34,308 nt of DNA, taken from contig JALHOG010000059.1 of the NCBI GenBank assembly GCA_022843125.1, positions 1 through 34,308 of the forward strand, in the 5' to 3' direction. Under the pieces are notes generated by a model. The model was not told the DNA's origin. It was given only the letters and a program-made list of their open reading frames with translations, and made no database searches. Positions 18,523 through 25,894 of this stretch are shown piece by piece. This DNA is from Ilumatobacteraceae bacterium. Lineage in GTDB: Bacteria > Actinomycetota > Acidimicrobiia > Acidimicrobiales > Ilumatobacteraceae. Position numbers and translations under genes: made by a program. The stretch's first letter is position 1. Each line of letters starts with the position of its first letter.

Positions 18523-19155
18523 TCAGATGCCGAAGCTCGCAGTTCTCAACGTCTCGACGGCATCATCAGGACCGGTGTACCCCACTCGGGCGTGTGCCTG
18601 ACGTCCGAAGATCCACAGGACGAGCTCACCCACGGGCCCGGCGACGGTGACCATGGGCAATGCGTCCTTGGCCACGATCGGCTCGCGCCCGTCGGTCGGG
18701 GCGAGGGTGATCCCGGCGGGCGCCTTGCGCGCGAACATCTTCGCCGACCGCCGCAGTGCCCCATCGAGATCGTCGACGAGGTCGGCCGGAAGCTCGCGCG
18801 GTTCCCATTCGGGCTGGGCCCGACGGACGTCCTCGAGATGGACGAAGAACTCGGTGGTGTTGACGAGACGGTCGATCGGACCGAACCGGGTGGGCGACAG
18901 CGGCGCCCCTCCGCGCACGTCGGCGACCAGGTCGGCCCAGTCGCGGCCTGCGATGCGGCGCTGCACCTTCTCGGTGTACCCGGACAGCGCCGAGATCAGC
19001 ACACCGGGCATCGCGTCAGGGCGACGGTCGCGGAGCACGACGTGCGCGGCGAGGTCTCGGGTGGACCAGCCGGTGCACAGCGTGGGCGCGTCGGGCCCGA
19101 TGGCAATCAACTCGTCGGCGAATCGCCGCCGCTCAGCGGTAGCAGGTGTGACCAT
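18523..19155 (-). CDS. TIGR03085-family protein (DinB/MDMPI-like fold)
   Basis: A 210-residue actinobacterial protein of the TIGR03085 family, related to the mycothiol maleylpyruvate isomerase/DinB metal-binding group. Visible: the N-terminal helix ATAERRRFADELIAIGPDAPTLCTGWSTRDLAAHVVLRDRRPDA, where the W-x-x-R-D-L-A-x-H-V signature supplies a metal His. FFVHLEDVRRAQPEWEPREL contributes the second helix-bundle motif with another His. Function is unknown; thiol-dependent transferase or isomerase activity is a family-level guess. The frame is open to 19269, but the ATG at 19155 starts the conserved region and has TACCGT six bases upstream, suggesting a leaderless message. It lies upstream of glgE on the same strand. 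Confidence 0.88.
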   Translation of the reverse strand: MVTPATAERRRFADELIAIGPDAPTLCTGWSTRDLAAHVVLRDRRPDAMPGVLISALSGYTEKVQRRIAGRDWADLVADVRGGAPLSPTRFGPIDRLVNTTEFFVHLEDVRRAQPEWEPRELPADLVDDLDGALRRSAKMFARKAPAGITLAPTDGREPIVAKDALPMVTVAGPVGELVLWIFGRQAHARVGYTGPDDAVETLRTASFGI

Positions 19156-19161
19156 GCGTCG

Positions 19162-19167
19162 ACGGTA
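19162..19167 (-). promoter_or_regulatory. Candidate -10 element for leaderless TIGR03085 gene
   Basis: On the minus strand TACCGT is followed by six bases and then the ATG at 19155. There is no Shine-Dalgarno sequence, so initiation at the start codon is likely. A weak TGTCGG lies about 18 nt further upstream. Confidence 0.45.
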
Positions 19168-19376
19168 CCGCGTGGGGGCATGGGACCGACACGCCACTGC
19201 CGCCGGGTCTGCCGTCAAGCGGGAGAGTCTGGGGCGTTCGGGCGAACCTGCGATGACGGTGGATCGCACATGACGCGAACTTCCAGCGAAGTACAGCGTT
19301 ATTCCTGTCGCCGGATGTCGAGCTTGGCTACGGTCGAGACGCGGGGCGGTTTTCGCGATGTGGAAGGGGTTGCTCG

Positions 19377-22091
19377 ATGCAACGATTCGGAAGGTTGGCG
19401 CTCGCTGCGAGCGTGGTGGCGACAGGGGGGCTGGTCAGTGCGGCTTCCCCCGTGGATGCAGCGCCGAACGATGGTGCTGCGCCGGTGTTCATCAGCGAGA
19501 TCCACTACGACAACACGGGCACCGATGCCGGCGAGGCGATCGAGGTGTTCGGCCCGGCCGGCACCGATCTCACCGGCTGGTCGCTCGTGCTCTACAACGG
19601 AGCCAACGGCGCCGTGTACGACACCGATCCGCTCACCACGCCGATTCCTGATCTCGGCGGCGGTTTCGGCGTCGTGGTCGTGAACTACCCGTCCAACGGC
19701 ATCCAGAACGGCGCACCCGACGCGGTCGCGCTCGTGAACGGTGCCGAGGTGATCCAGTTCCTCTCCTACGAGGGCACCTTCGCAGCGGTCGGTGGCCCGG
19801 CGGCAGGCCTGACGTCGGTCGACATCGGCGTCTCCCAGGGTGGTACCGGTGCCGTCGGCAACTCGCTGAAGCTCTCGGGCTCGGGCTCGTGCCCCGCATC
19901 GCTCACATGGACCGCTGAGTCGCCGAACACGTTCGGCGCGATCGCGCCGATCGACCCGTCGGGCGGCTGCGCCACAGCACCGCCGCCGCCCCCGCCGCCC
20001 CCGCCCCCGCCGCCGATCGTGAAGATCCATGCGGTTCAGGGTTCGGGTGCAGCCACGCCGCTCCTCGGTCAGACCGTCATCATCGAGGGCGTCGTCGTCG
20101 GCGACCACGAGGGTCCGTCCCCCGCGCTGCGCGGCTTCTTCGTCCAGGAGGAAGACGCCGATGTCGACGCCGACTCGGCGACGTCGGAGGGTGTGTTCGT
20201 CTTCAACGGCAACCTCGACAGTGTCAACGTGGGTGACCTCGTCCGGGTCACCGGCACGGCCGGCGAGTTCGGTGGCAACACCCAGGTGACCGCCACTGGC
20301 ACCCAGGTGCTCGCCACCGGTCAGTCGCTCCCCACACCGGTGACGATCGAGTTCCCGGTGCCGGCGGTCGTGGCACTGGAGGCGTTCGAGGGGATGGCGG
20401 CCACCATGCCGCAGTCGCTCGTGATCTCCGAGTACTTCAACTTCGACCGTTTCGGCGAGGTCGTCGTGGCGCTGCCCGCCCCGGGCGAGTCGCGGCCGTT
20501 CACGCCGACCGCACTGTTCGCTCCCGACACGCCGGAAGCGGCGGAGCGGGCCGATCTCAACCTGCGCAGCCGGATCACGATCGACGACGGGATCACCTCG
20601 CAGAACCCGGCGACGATCGTTCACCCGATCACCCGTGACGCCGTGACGCCCACCAACATCTTCCGGGGTGGCGACACGGTCAGCGGCCTCACCGGTCCGA
20701 TCTGGTTCGCGTTCAACCTCTATCGGGTGCTGCCGTACGGCGCGGGTGCCGGCTACGACACCTACACGCAGACCGTCGCTCCCGCAGCGCCCGAGCCGGT
20801 CGGCGGCACGATGCGGGTCGCAGCGTTCAACACGCTCAACTACTTCCTCTCGATCGACACGGCCGACACCTGTGGCCCGACGCAGAACCAGGACTGCCGC
20901 GGCGCCGACACGGTCGGCGAGTTCGACCGGCAGCGGGTCAAGCTGCTCAACGCGATCGAGGGCATCGACGCCGACGTGCTCGGCCTGATCGAGGTCGAGA
21001 ACACACCGGGCGTCGAGCCGCTCGCCGACATCGTCGCCGGGCTCAACGACCGTCTCGGTGCCGGCACCTACGACTACATCCGCGCCGGCGTCGACTCGGT
21101 CGTCGGGACCGATGCGATCAAGGTCGGGTTCATCTACCGCCCCGCTGCGGTCACGCCGCTCGGCGATGCCGCCGTGCTCGACACGCCGGCGTTCCTCGAC
21201 CCGAACAACACCGGCGCCGATCGCAACCGTGCGGCCGTCGCCCAGACGTTCGTCGAGAACTCGTCCGGCGAGGTGATGTCGGTGGTCGTCAACCACTGGA
21301 AGTCGAAGGGTTCATCGTGCGGCGAGGCGGGGGAGACCACGCTCGTCGGGAGCTGCGACGTCACGCGCACGCTCACCGCACAGGCGCTGCTCGACTGGAT
21401 CGCCACCTCGCCGACCGGTGTCGCCGACGCCGACTGGATGATCGTCGGTGACCTCAACTCGTACGACCACGAGAACCCGATCACGGTGCTCGAGGGCGCC
21501 GGGTACGTCGACCTCGCCGAGGCGTTCGGTGGCGAGTTCGCCTACAGCTACGGGTTCGACGGCCAGTTCGGCTACCTCGACTACGCGCTCGCCAGCCCGT
21601 CGCTCGCACCCCAGATCACCGGGACGACCGAGTGGCACATCAACAGCGATGACGCCGACGTGTTCGACTACGACACCTCGTTCAAGTCGGCGGCCCAGCA
21701 GGCCCTGTTCGATCCCACGACGCCGTTCCGTGCGTCCGACCACGATCCGGTGATCGTCGGGGTCGACCTCGCCGGAGTCGATGCAACGCTCAACGTGCTG
21801 CCTCGACGCCTCTGGCCGGTGAACCGACTCCTGCGCCCGGTGCTCGTGTTCGCCAATGACGGCTTGCGCCTCGTCCCGAGCAGCATCGTGTCGGTCACCT
21901 CGTCCGAGGCCGACAGCGGGCTCGACCGCCGCGACCGGCCGAACGACATCATCACCGTCGGCACCAACCTGGTGCTCCTCCGGGCCGAGGAGTACACCGC
22001 CGAGGGCCGCACCTACACGATCCGGGTGCAGGTCACCGACGGCCAGCAGATTCGCTTCGACGACGCCACGGTGACCGTCGGCTTCAGCTGA
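19377..22091 (+). CDS. ExeM/NucH-type secreted endonuclease with lamin-tail domain
   Basis: A 904-residue secreted nuclease. Domains: Sec signal peptide (residues 1-29, cleavage near VDAA); lamin-tail/LTD domain about 36-190 (FISEIHYDNTGTDAGEAIEVFG); a run of 12 prolines (202-213); an OB-fold-like domain about 215-300 (GQTVIIEGVVVGDHEG); and an endonuclease/exonuclease/phosphatase domain about 475-795. Catalytic motifs: FNTLNYF (about 482), LIEVEN (537), NHWKSKG (638), GDLNSYDHENP (691), YLDYAL (732), SDHDPV (787). These fit metal-dependent phosphodiester cleavage. A C-terminal beta domain of about 100 residues follows, with no sortase motif or anchor helix, so the enzyme is probably released. 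Likely role: degrading extracellular DNA for nutrients or biofilm turnover. The ribosome binding site GGAAGGGG before 19377 is strong. Confidence 0.93.
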   Translation: MQRFGRLALAASVVATGGLVSAASPVDAAPNDGAAPVFISEIHYDNTGTDAGEAIEVFGPAGTDLTGWSLVLYNGANGAVYDTDPLTTPIPDLGGGFGVVVVNYPSNGIQNGAPDAVALVNGAEVIQFLSYEGTFAAVGGPAAGLTSVDIGVSQGGTGAVGNSLKLSGSGSCPASLTWTAESPNTFGAIAPIDPSGGCATAPPPPPPPPPPPPIVKIHAVQGSGAATPLLGQTVIIEGVVVGDHEGPSPALRGFFVQEEDADVDADSATSEGVFVFNGNLDSVNVGDLVRVTGTAGEFGGNTQVTATGTQVLATGQSLPTPVTIEFPVPAVVALEAFEGMAATMPQSLVISEYFNFDRFGEVVVALPAPGESRPFTPTALFAPDTPEAAERADLNLRSRITIDDGITSQNPATIVHPITRDAVTPTNIFRGGDTVSGLTGPIWFAFNLYRVLPYGAGAGYDTYTQTVAPAAPEPVGGTMRVAAFNTLNYFLSIDTADTCGPTQNQDCRGADTVGEFDRQRVKLLNAIEGIDADVLGLIEVENTPGVEPLADIVAGLNDRLGAGTYDYIRAGVDSVVGTDAIKVGFIYRPAAVTPLGDAAVLDTPAFLDPNNTGADRNRAAVAQTFVENSSGEVMSVVVNHWKSKGSSCGEAGETTLVGSCDVTRTLTAQALLDWIATSPTGVADADWMIVGDLNSYDHENPITVLEGAGYVDLAEAFGGEFAYSYGFDGQFGYLDYALASPSLAPQITGTTEWHINSDDADVFDYDTSFKSAAQQALFDPTTPFRASDHDPVIVGVDLAGVDATLNVLPRRLWPVNRLLRPVLVFANDGLRLVPSSIVSVTSSEADSGLDRRDRPNDIITVGTNLVLLRAEEYTAEGRTYTIRVQVTDGQQIRFDDATVTVGFS
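19980..20015 (+). repeat. Polyproline-coding CCG/CCC tract
   Basis: Twelve consecutive proline codons (nine CCG, three CCC) form the linker between the lamin-tail and OB-fold domains of the nuclease. Such a tract is prone to length change, and its translation would be expected to need EF-P. Confidence 0.9.
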
Positions 22092-22103
22092 CGGGAACTC
22101 TGC

Positions 22104-22967
22104 TCACACACCGAACCGAGCCGTGAGGTCCTGGCCGATGCCGGCCAGGACCTCCGGTCTGAAGGCGGGCAGCACGGTCTGGCTCACGCCGACCGCAGCG
22201 AGCTGGTCGATGCGCGAGTACAGCGCATCCCCCGGCTTGCCCCCTGCCATCGCGTACACAGGGATCGCGGCGCCGTCACGTCCGGCGGTCGTCGCCGCGT
22301 CGTGCATGATCATCGTGAGTCGGGCGATCTCGTCGGCGCTCGCGCTCCCCGGGAAGAACGCATCGCCGCGCAGGCCGGCCCGTCGCGCTGCGGCGTCGGT
22401 GTGGCCACCGACGACGATCGGTACGGTGCCGTTGACCGGGCGTGGCAGCGAGATGCAGTCCTCGAACTGGATGAACTCCCCGTGATGTGACGCCTTGGTG
22501 TGGGTCCACAGGATCCGCATCACGTCGATGTACTCGTCGAGTCGCCGGCCACGTCCGCCGAACGGGACGCCGAGCGCGTCGAACTCCTCCTTCAGCCAGC
22601 CGACACCGACGCCCAGTTGCACCCGGCCACCCGACAGCACGTCGAGCGTCGCGACCTCCTTGGCCGTGATCAGCGGGTTGCGTTGGGTGGCGATCAGGAT
22701 CCCTGTGCCCAGCTGCAGCGTCGTGGTGTGCGCCGCAGCCCACGTGAGCCAGATCAGCGGGTCGGGGAGGTCGAACTCCTCGGCACCGCCGGCCATCTTG
22801 CCGCTCTGGTCGTACGGGTACTCCGACTGGTAGCCGGACGGCACGACGACGTGTTCGACGGTCCACGCGGTGGTGAACCCACCGGCCTCGGCAGCCTGCA
22901 CGACCGCCTTCGCCCCCTCAGGGCTCGCACCGTGACCCGTGTTGGCGAACATGATCCCGAACTGCAC
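22104..22967 (-). CDS. LLM-class F420-dependent oxidoreductase
   Basis: A 287-residue luciferase-like (beta/alpha)8 enzyme of the F420-using type (resembles TIGR03619 proteins). It begins VQFGIMFANTGHGASPEGAKAVVQAAEAGGFTTAWTVEHVVVP, the family N-terminus. ILIATQRNPLITAKEVATLDVLSGGRVQLGVGVGWLKEEFDALG is the cofactor-binding core, and VPIVVGGHTDAAARRAG follows. The GTG at 22967 is favoured by the ribosome binding site GAGGGGACCACC immediately before it; the upstream extension to 23048 runs across the enoyl-CoA hydratase start. F420 rather than FMN use is a family-level inference. It is divergent from the hydratase and convergent with the nuclease (12-nt gap). The substrate is unknown. Confidence 0.9.
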   Translation of the reverse strand: MQFGIMFANTGHGASPEGAKAVVQAAEAGGFTTAWTVEHVVVPSGYQSEYPYDQSGKMAGGAEEFDLPDPLIWLTWAAAHTTTLQLGTGILIATQRNPLITAKEVATLDVLSGGRVQLGVGVGWLKEEFDALGVPFGGRGRRLDEYIDVMRILWTHTKASHHGEFIQFEDCISLPRPVNGTVPIVVGGHTDAAARRAGLRGDAFFPGSASADEIARLTMIMHDAATTAGRDGAAIPVYAMAGGKPGDALYSRIDQLAAVGVSQTVLPAFRPEVLAGIGQDLTARFGV

Positions 22968-23033
22968 GGTGGTCCCCTCTCCGTCGGCCGAACGGCCGAC
23001 CCGTCCCGGTCGTCCCGGGACTGGCAGCGACCG

Positions 23034-23039
23034 TACCCT
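23034..23039 (+). promoter_or_regulatory. Candidate -10 element for leaderless enoyl-CoA hydratase
   Basis: TACCCT ends seven bases before the ATG at 23047, with no ribosome binding site between. This suggests a leaderless transcript. Confidence 0.4.
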
Positions 23040-23046
23040 GTGACGC

Positions 23047-23865
23047 ATGGAGCACCGCTACGTGAAGGTCTCGTCCGAGCCGGCGGCCGGGGGGCGTGGC
23101 GGCACCATCGCCACGGTCACGCTCGACAACCCTCAGAAGCGCAACGCGCTCGCGTACGACGTGATGGTCGAGATCACCGACACCTTGATCGAGATCTCGC
23201 GCACCGACGCGCTCGCCGTCGTGTTGGCCGCCAACGGCCCGGTCTTCTCGGCGGGTCACAACTTCGGCGACATGGTCGACGCCTCGTTGCCCGACGCGCA
23301 GCAGCTGCTCGATGTGTGCACCGACATGATGAACACGATCCAGCAGCTCCCACAGGTCGTCGTGGCCAAGGTGCACGCGCTCGCTACGGCGGCCGGTTGC
23401 CAACTCGTCGCATCGTGCGACCTGGCCGTCGCTGCCGAGTCGGCCGGCTTCGCACTGCCGGGCGGCAAGGGCGGGCTGTTCTGCCACACGCCGCTCGTCG
23501 CCGTCTCGCGTCAGATCGGTCGCAAGCGGGCGCTCGAGTTGGCCCTCACCGGTGACGTGATCACCGCAGCCACCGCAGCTGATTGGGGTCTCATCAACGC
23601 AGCCGTGCCCGACGACGAGCTCGATGACGCAGTCGCCGACCTCGTTGCTCGCGCCACGCGTGGTAGCGCGATGTCGAAGGCGATCGGCAAGCGGGCGTTC
23701 TATGCCCAGGTCGACATGGATCAGCCGAAGGCCTACGCGTATGCGATCGAGGTGATGGCTGCCGGCGTGGTCACACCCGACGGGCAGGAGGGCATCCGCT
23801 CCTTCCTCGAGAAGCGCCACCCCGACTTCACGCAGCGAGCGCGAGGTCGCGGAGGTGACCGGTGA
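23047..23865 (+). CDS. Enoyl-CoA hydratase/isomerase (ECHDC3-like)
   Basis: A 272-residue crotonase-fold protein acting on acyl-CoA thioesters. The two oxyanion-hole segments are visible: GPVFSAGHNFGDM near residue 70 and KVHALATAAGCQLVASCDLAVA near 110. PGGKGGLFCHTP and TAATAADWGLINAAVPDDEL complete the fold. Classical crotonase Glu residues are not clear at the expected places (a Gly-rich loop, GGKGGLF, replaces one), as in ECHDC3-type proteins, so hydratase activity is not certain. Its last 38 nt overlap the 3' end of the convergent sigma-like gene. It may serve fatty acid or short-chain acyl-CoA breakdown. Confidence 0.88.
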   Translation: MEHRYVKVSSEPAAGGRGGTIATVTLDNPQKRNALAYDVMVEITDTLIEISRTDALAVVLAANGPVFSAGHNFGDMVDASLPDAQQLLDVCTDMMNTIQQLPQVVVAKVHALATAAGCQLVASCDLAVAAESAGFALPGGKGGLFCHTPLVAVSRQIGRKRALELALTGDVITAATAADWGLINAAVPDDELDDAVADLVARATRGSAMSKAIGKRAFYAQVDMDQPKAYAYAIEVMAAGVVTPDGQEGIRSFLEKRHPDFTQRARGRGGDR

Positions 23866-24571
23866 TGCGCGCCCGCCGGTAGCGCACCGCCCGGCTCGTG
23901 AGGGCGAGTTCTCGAGCGAGGTCGTCGGCGGTCTCGTCGGCGAGGAGGCGCCGGATCAGTTCGAGCTCGCTGGCGGGCATGCCGGCGTCGGCCGCAAACC
24001 GCAGCAGCGCCCGCACTTCGTCGTCGGCGTGGACCGGGGTCGTGTCGACCAGACCGTCGAAGCCGAGCGTCGTGACCACCTCGCGAGCTGCTGCTCGTCG
24101 CCATGTGCGCCGGAACGCCTGCTCGTCGGCATCGGTGACGATCGCCGCGGCGAGGTTGCGAGGCCGACGCGCGGGATTGAACGTGGCGATCACGAGCCAT
24201 GCTGCCGCAACCAACTCGTCGATCTGCTCCGCCGCTCGCGCCGTCGACGTCGCCCGCCGGCGGGCCACCGCGAGCAGGCCGGGGAGCAGCCGCTGCAACA
24301 CGACTCGCGCCGCTAGCGGATCGTCGCAGCCGAGCTCGACGAGACGACGCAGCCGTATCTCGGCACCGTCGTGATCGACGCAGGACCGGGCGACGGACGG
24401 CGAACCGAACCCGATCGACGCGAGGACCTGATCGAGACAGTGCAGGTCGGTGTCGATCACGTGCCAGCGGGCCGCGCGCCGGAGGGCCTCCCTGTCGTGG
24501 CGTAGGAGCACCCACTCGTCGTCGAGCCGGTGAGCGAGCGAGCGGAGCGGAGGGGCGGACGATCTCGACAT
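23828..24571 (-). CDS. Sigma-factor-like helix-turn-helix protein
   Basis: A 247-residue, Arg- and Ala-rich protein without a family I can name. The C-terminus has a region 4-like helix-turn-helix (LIRRLLADETADDLARELALTSRAVRYRRARITGHLR), resembling ECF sigma factors. The middle (LLPGLLAVARRRATSTARAAEQIDELVAAAWLVIATFNPARRPRNLAAAIVTDADEQAFRRTWRRA) recalls a region 2 helix bundle. Together these suggest a divergent sigma-like regulator, but promoter-recognition residues are not clear. I chose the ATG at 24571 because a CATGCT hexamer lies six bases upstream. The longer start at 24661 would overlap the FHA gene start. It is divergent from the FHA ORF and overlaps the hydratase gene by 38 nt at the 3' end. 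Confidence 0.72.
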   Translation of the reverse strand: MSRSSAPPLRSLAHRLDDEWVLLRHDREALRRAARWHVIDTDLHCLDQVLASIGFGSPSVARSCVDHDGAEIRLRRLVELGCDDPLAARVVLQRLLPGLLAVARRRATSTARAAEQIDELVAAAWLVIATFNPARRPRNLAAAIVTDADEQAFRRTWRRAAAREVVTTLGFDGLVDTTPVHADDEVRALLRFAADAGMPASELELIRRLLADETADDLARELALTSRAVRYRRARITGHLRDLALAA

Positions 24572-24651
24572 CGTCGGAGCATGCGCCGACGGACTCACCG
24601 GAGCTCTCACAGGGATTTCCGTCCGGCTCGGCCCGCCACCCACATCTCGGC

Positions 24652-25764
24652 ATGCGCGCACCCACCACCATCCACGTCACCGCCGGGCCCGACTCGGGAT
24701 CGACCTTCGCGCTCGGGCCGGGCCGATGGTTGGTCGGACGGTCCGCCTCGTGTGCGGTGCGCCTCGACGATCCGGCCGTCGAAGCTCACCATGCCCTCCT
24801 GATCAGTGCGCCCGACGGGCTCGGAGTGGTGCAGCTCGCCGGTCGCCATCCACTGCTGGTCGACGGCGATCCCATCGATGCCGGTCAGGTGCCGATCGCC
24901 GCGCACCGCTCCATCGAGATCGGACACGACCTGATGTGCGTCGGCGCTCCGCCGGTGACGCCCTCGAGCCGTGCGGTGCTCGGCGTCGACAGCACCGGGG
25001 GCGCTGTCGGGTTCGACGTCCGGCGCCGGCCGGTCGACGTGATCGCGGTCGTGATCGATCCGGAGATCGATCCGGTGCACGCGATGGCGGGCGCGGTGTT
25101 GCGCTCGCTCGTCGCGCAGGTGAGCGCTGCCGGCGACCGGGTGGTGATCGTCACCGGCGCCGCGGATGACGTGATTGCGGCGAGCGGCTTCGACGGGGAG
25201 GTCGGGGTCACCGTCGTGGCGGTGCTGCCCGGCGACTCGCCGGTGCTCGATCGCTGTACTGCTCGACTCGATCTCGGGTCCCGCTGGCGAGGCCGCTGGA
25301 CGGCGTCGGCCCATCGCCCGCTGAGCGTGGAGCGGGTGCACCTGCGAGGTGCAGCGGCATCAGCCGACGCCGTCGGGCCGTTCGTCGTCGAGCAGGTAGC
25401 GCGGGCCCTGTCCGAGGTCGGCAGCCACGTCCTCCGGGTTCCACAACCCGCACGACTGGAGGGAGAGGCAGCCGCAGCCGATGCACTCGCCGAGCTGATC
25501 GCGCATGCGGGTGAGCGTCGCGATGCGGGCGTCGAGCTGGGGGCGCCATGCACGGGCCAGCCGGGCCCAGTCGCGGGCGTTCGGCGTCCGGCCGTCGGGA
25601 AGCGAACTGAGCGCGACGCGAATGTCGCCGAGGCTCAGGCCGACGAGCTGGGCGGTACGGATGAAGCTGACGCGGCGGAGCACATCGGCGCGGTACCGCC
25701 GGTGCCCGGCGGCCGTCCGCTCGCTGTGGATCAGCCCTTCGTCCTCGTAGAAGCGAAGCGCTGA
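24652..25764 (+). CDS. FHA-domain protein, 3' part antisense to soxR (possibly truncated)
   Basis: A 370-residue ORF. The first 90 residues are a forkhead-associated domain, binding phosphothreonine peptides: TFALGPGRWLVGRSASCAVRLDDPAVEAHHALL carries the GR and S..H pattern, and VQLAGRHPLLVDG is a later strand. Residues about 125-230 are an alpha/beta region (VIAVVIDPEIDPVHAMAGAVLRSLVAQV; VVIVTGAADDV). From residue about 236 the frame runs antisense through the whole of soxR except its first codons and reads like low-complexity shadow coding. The natural end may be lost, with the original downstream part (perhaps an FtsK-like ATPase, common with FHA) removed where soxR begins. An intact but unusual overlapping gene is the alternative. 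The FHA part is well supported; the last 130 residues are not. Confidence 0.6.
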   Translation: MRAPTTIHVTAGPDSGSTFALGPGRWLVGRSASCAVRLDDPAVEAHHALLISAPDGLGVVQLAGRHPLLVDGDPIDAGQVPIAAHRSIEIGHDLMCVGAPPVTPSSRAVLGVDSTGGAVGFDVRRRPVDVIAVVIDPEIDPVHAMAGAVLRSLVAQVSAAGDRVVIVTGAADDVIAASGFDGEVGVTVVAVLPGDSPVLDRCTARLDLGSRWRGRWTASAHRPLSVERVHLRGAAASADAVGPFVVEQVARALSEVGSHVLRVPQPARLEGEAAAADALAELIAHAGERRDAGVELGAPCTGQPGPVAGVRRPAVGKRTERDANVAEAQADELGGTDEADAAEHIGAVPPVPGGRPLAVDQPFVLVEAKR

Positions 25765-25827
25765 CGTCGCAACGCCGGCGCGTAGGGCGATCTCGCCGAT
25801 CGTGAAGCTGCGGCTGCTCGCCGGCAC
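25360..25827 (-). CDS. soxR: SoxR, redox-sensing MerR-family activator
   Basis: A 155-residue MerR-type regulator. The N-terminal winged helix (FTIGEIALRAGVATSALRFYEDEGLI) is followed by a dimerisation helix. The [2Fe-2S] cluster motif is CIGCGCLSLQSC (C-x2-C-x-C-x5-C), diagnostic of SoxR, near residue 120. In actinobacteria SoxR senses redox-active small molecules and oxidation and acts directly on target genes without SoxS. The GTG at 25827 is chosen because GAGGAG lies 5 nt upstream and the length then matches the family; the ORF to 26304 overlaps the Rieske gene. It is divergent from the Rieske fusion gene, with a SoxR-type box between. Its whole length overlaps the FHA ORF on the other strand. 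Confidence 0.95.
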   Translation of the reverse strand: MPASSRSFTIGEIALRAGVATSALRFYEDEGLIHSERTAAGHRRYRADVLRRVSFIRTAQLVGLSLGDIRVALSSLPDGRTPNARDWARLARAWRPQLDARIATLTRMRDQLGECIGCGCLSLQSCGLWNPEDVAADLGQGPRYLLDDERPDGVG

Positions 25828-25856
25828 GGGGTCTCCTCGCTCGCTCGATCTGTGTC

Positions 25857-25887
25857 TTGACTTCAAGTGAACTTGAAATCGTACCGT
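25857..25887 (+). promoter_or_regulatory. SoxR-type promoter with 19-bp spacer (leaderless)
   Basis: -35 TTGACT (25857-25862) and -10 TACCGT (25882-25887) are 19 bp apart, the over-long spacer typical of MerR/SoxR-activated promoters. The spacer contains a perfect inverted repeat, TTCAAGT-GA-ACTTGAA (25862-25877), close to the E. coli SoxR box. The ATG at 25895 is seven bases after the -10, so the message is probably leaderless. Confidence 0.8.
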
Positions 25888-25894
25888 CCGTCGC

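Noticed and set aside
19980..20015. Possible CRISPR-like or satellite repeat
   Set aside because: It is an in-frame run of proline codons inside the nuclease gene, with no spacers.
19299..21296. 665-residue minus-strand ORF opposite the nuclease
   Set aside because: Arg/Asp/Val-rich antisense frame without any recognised fold.
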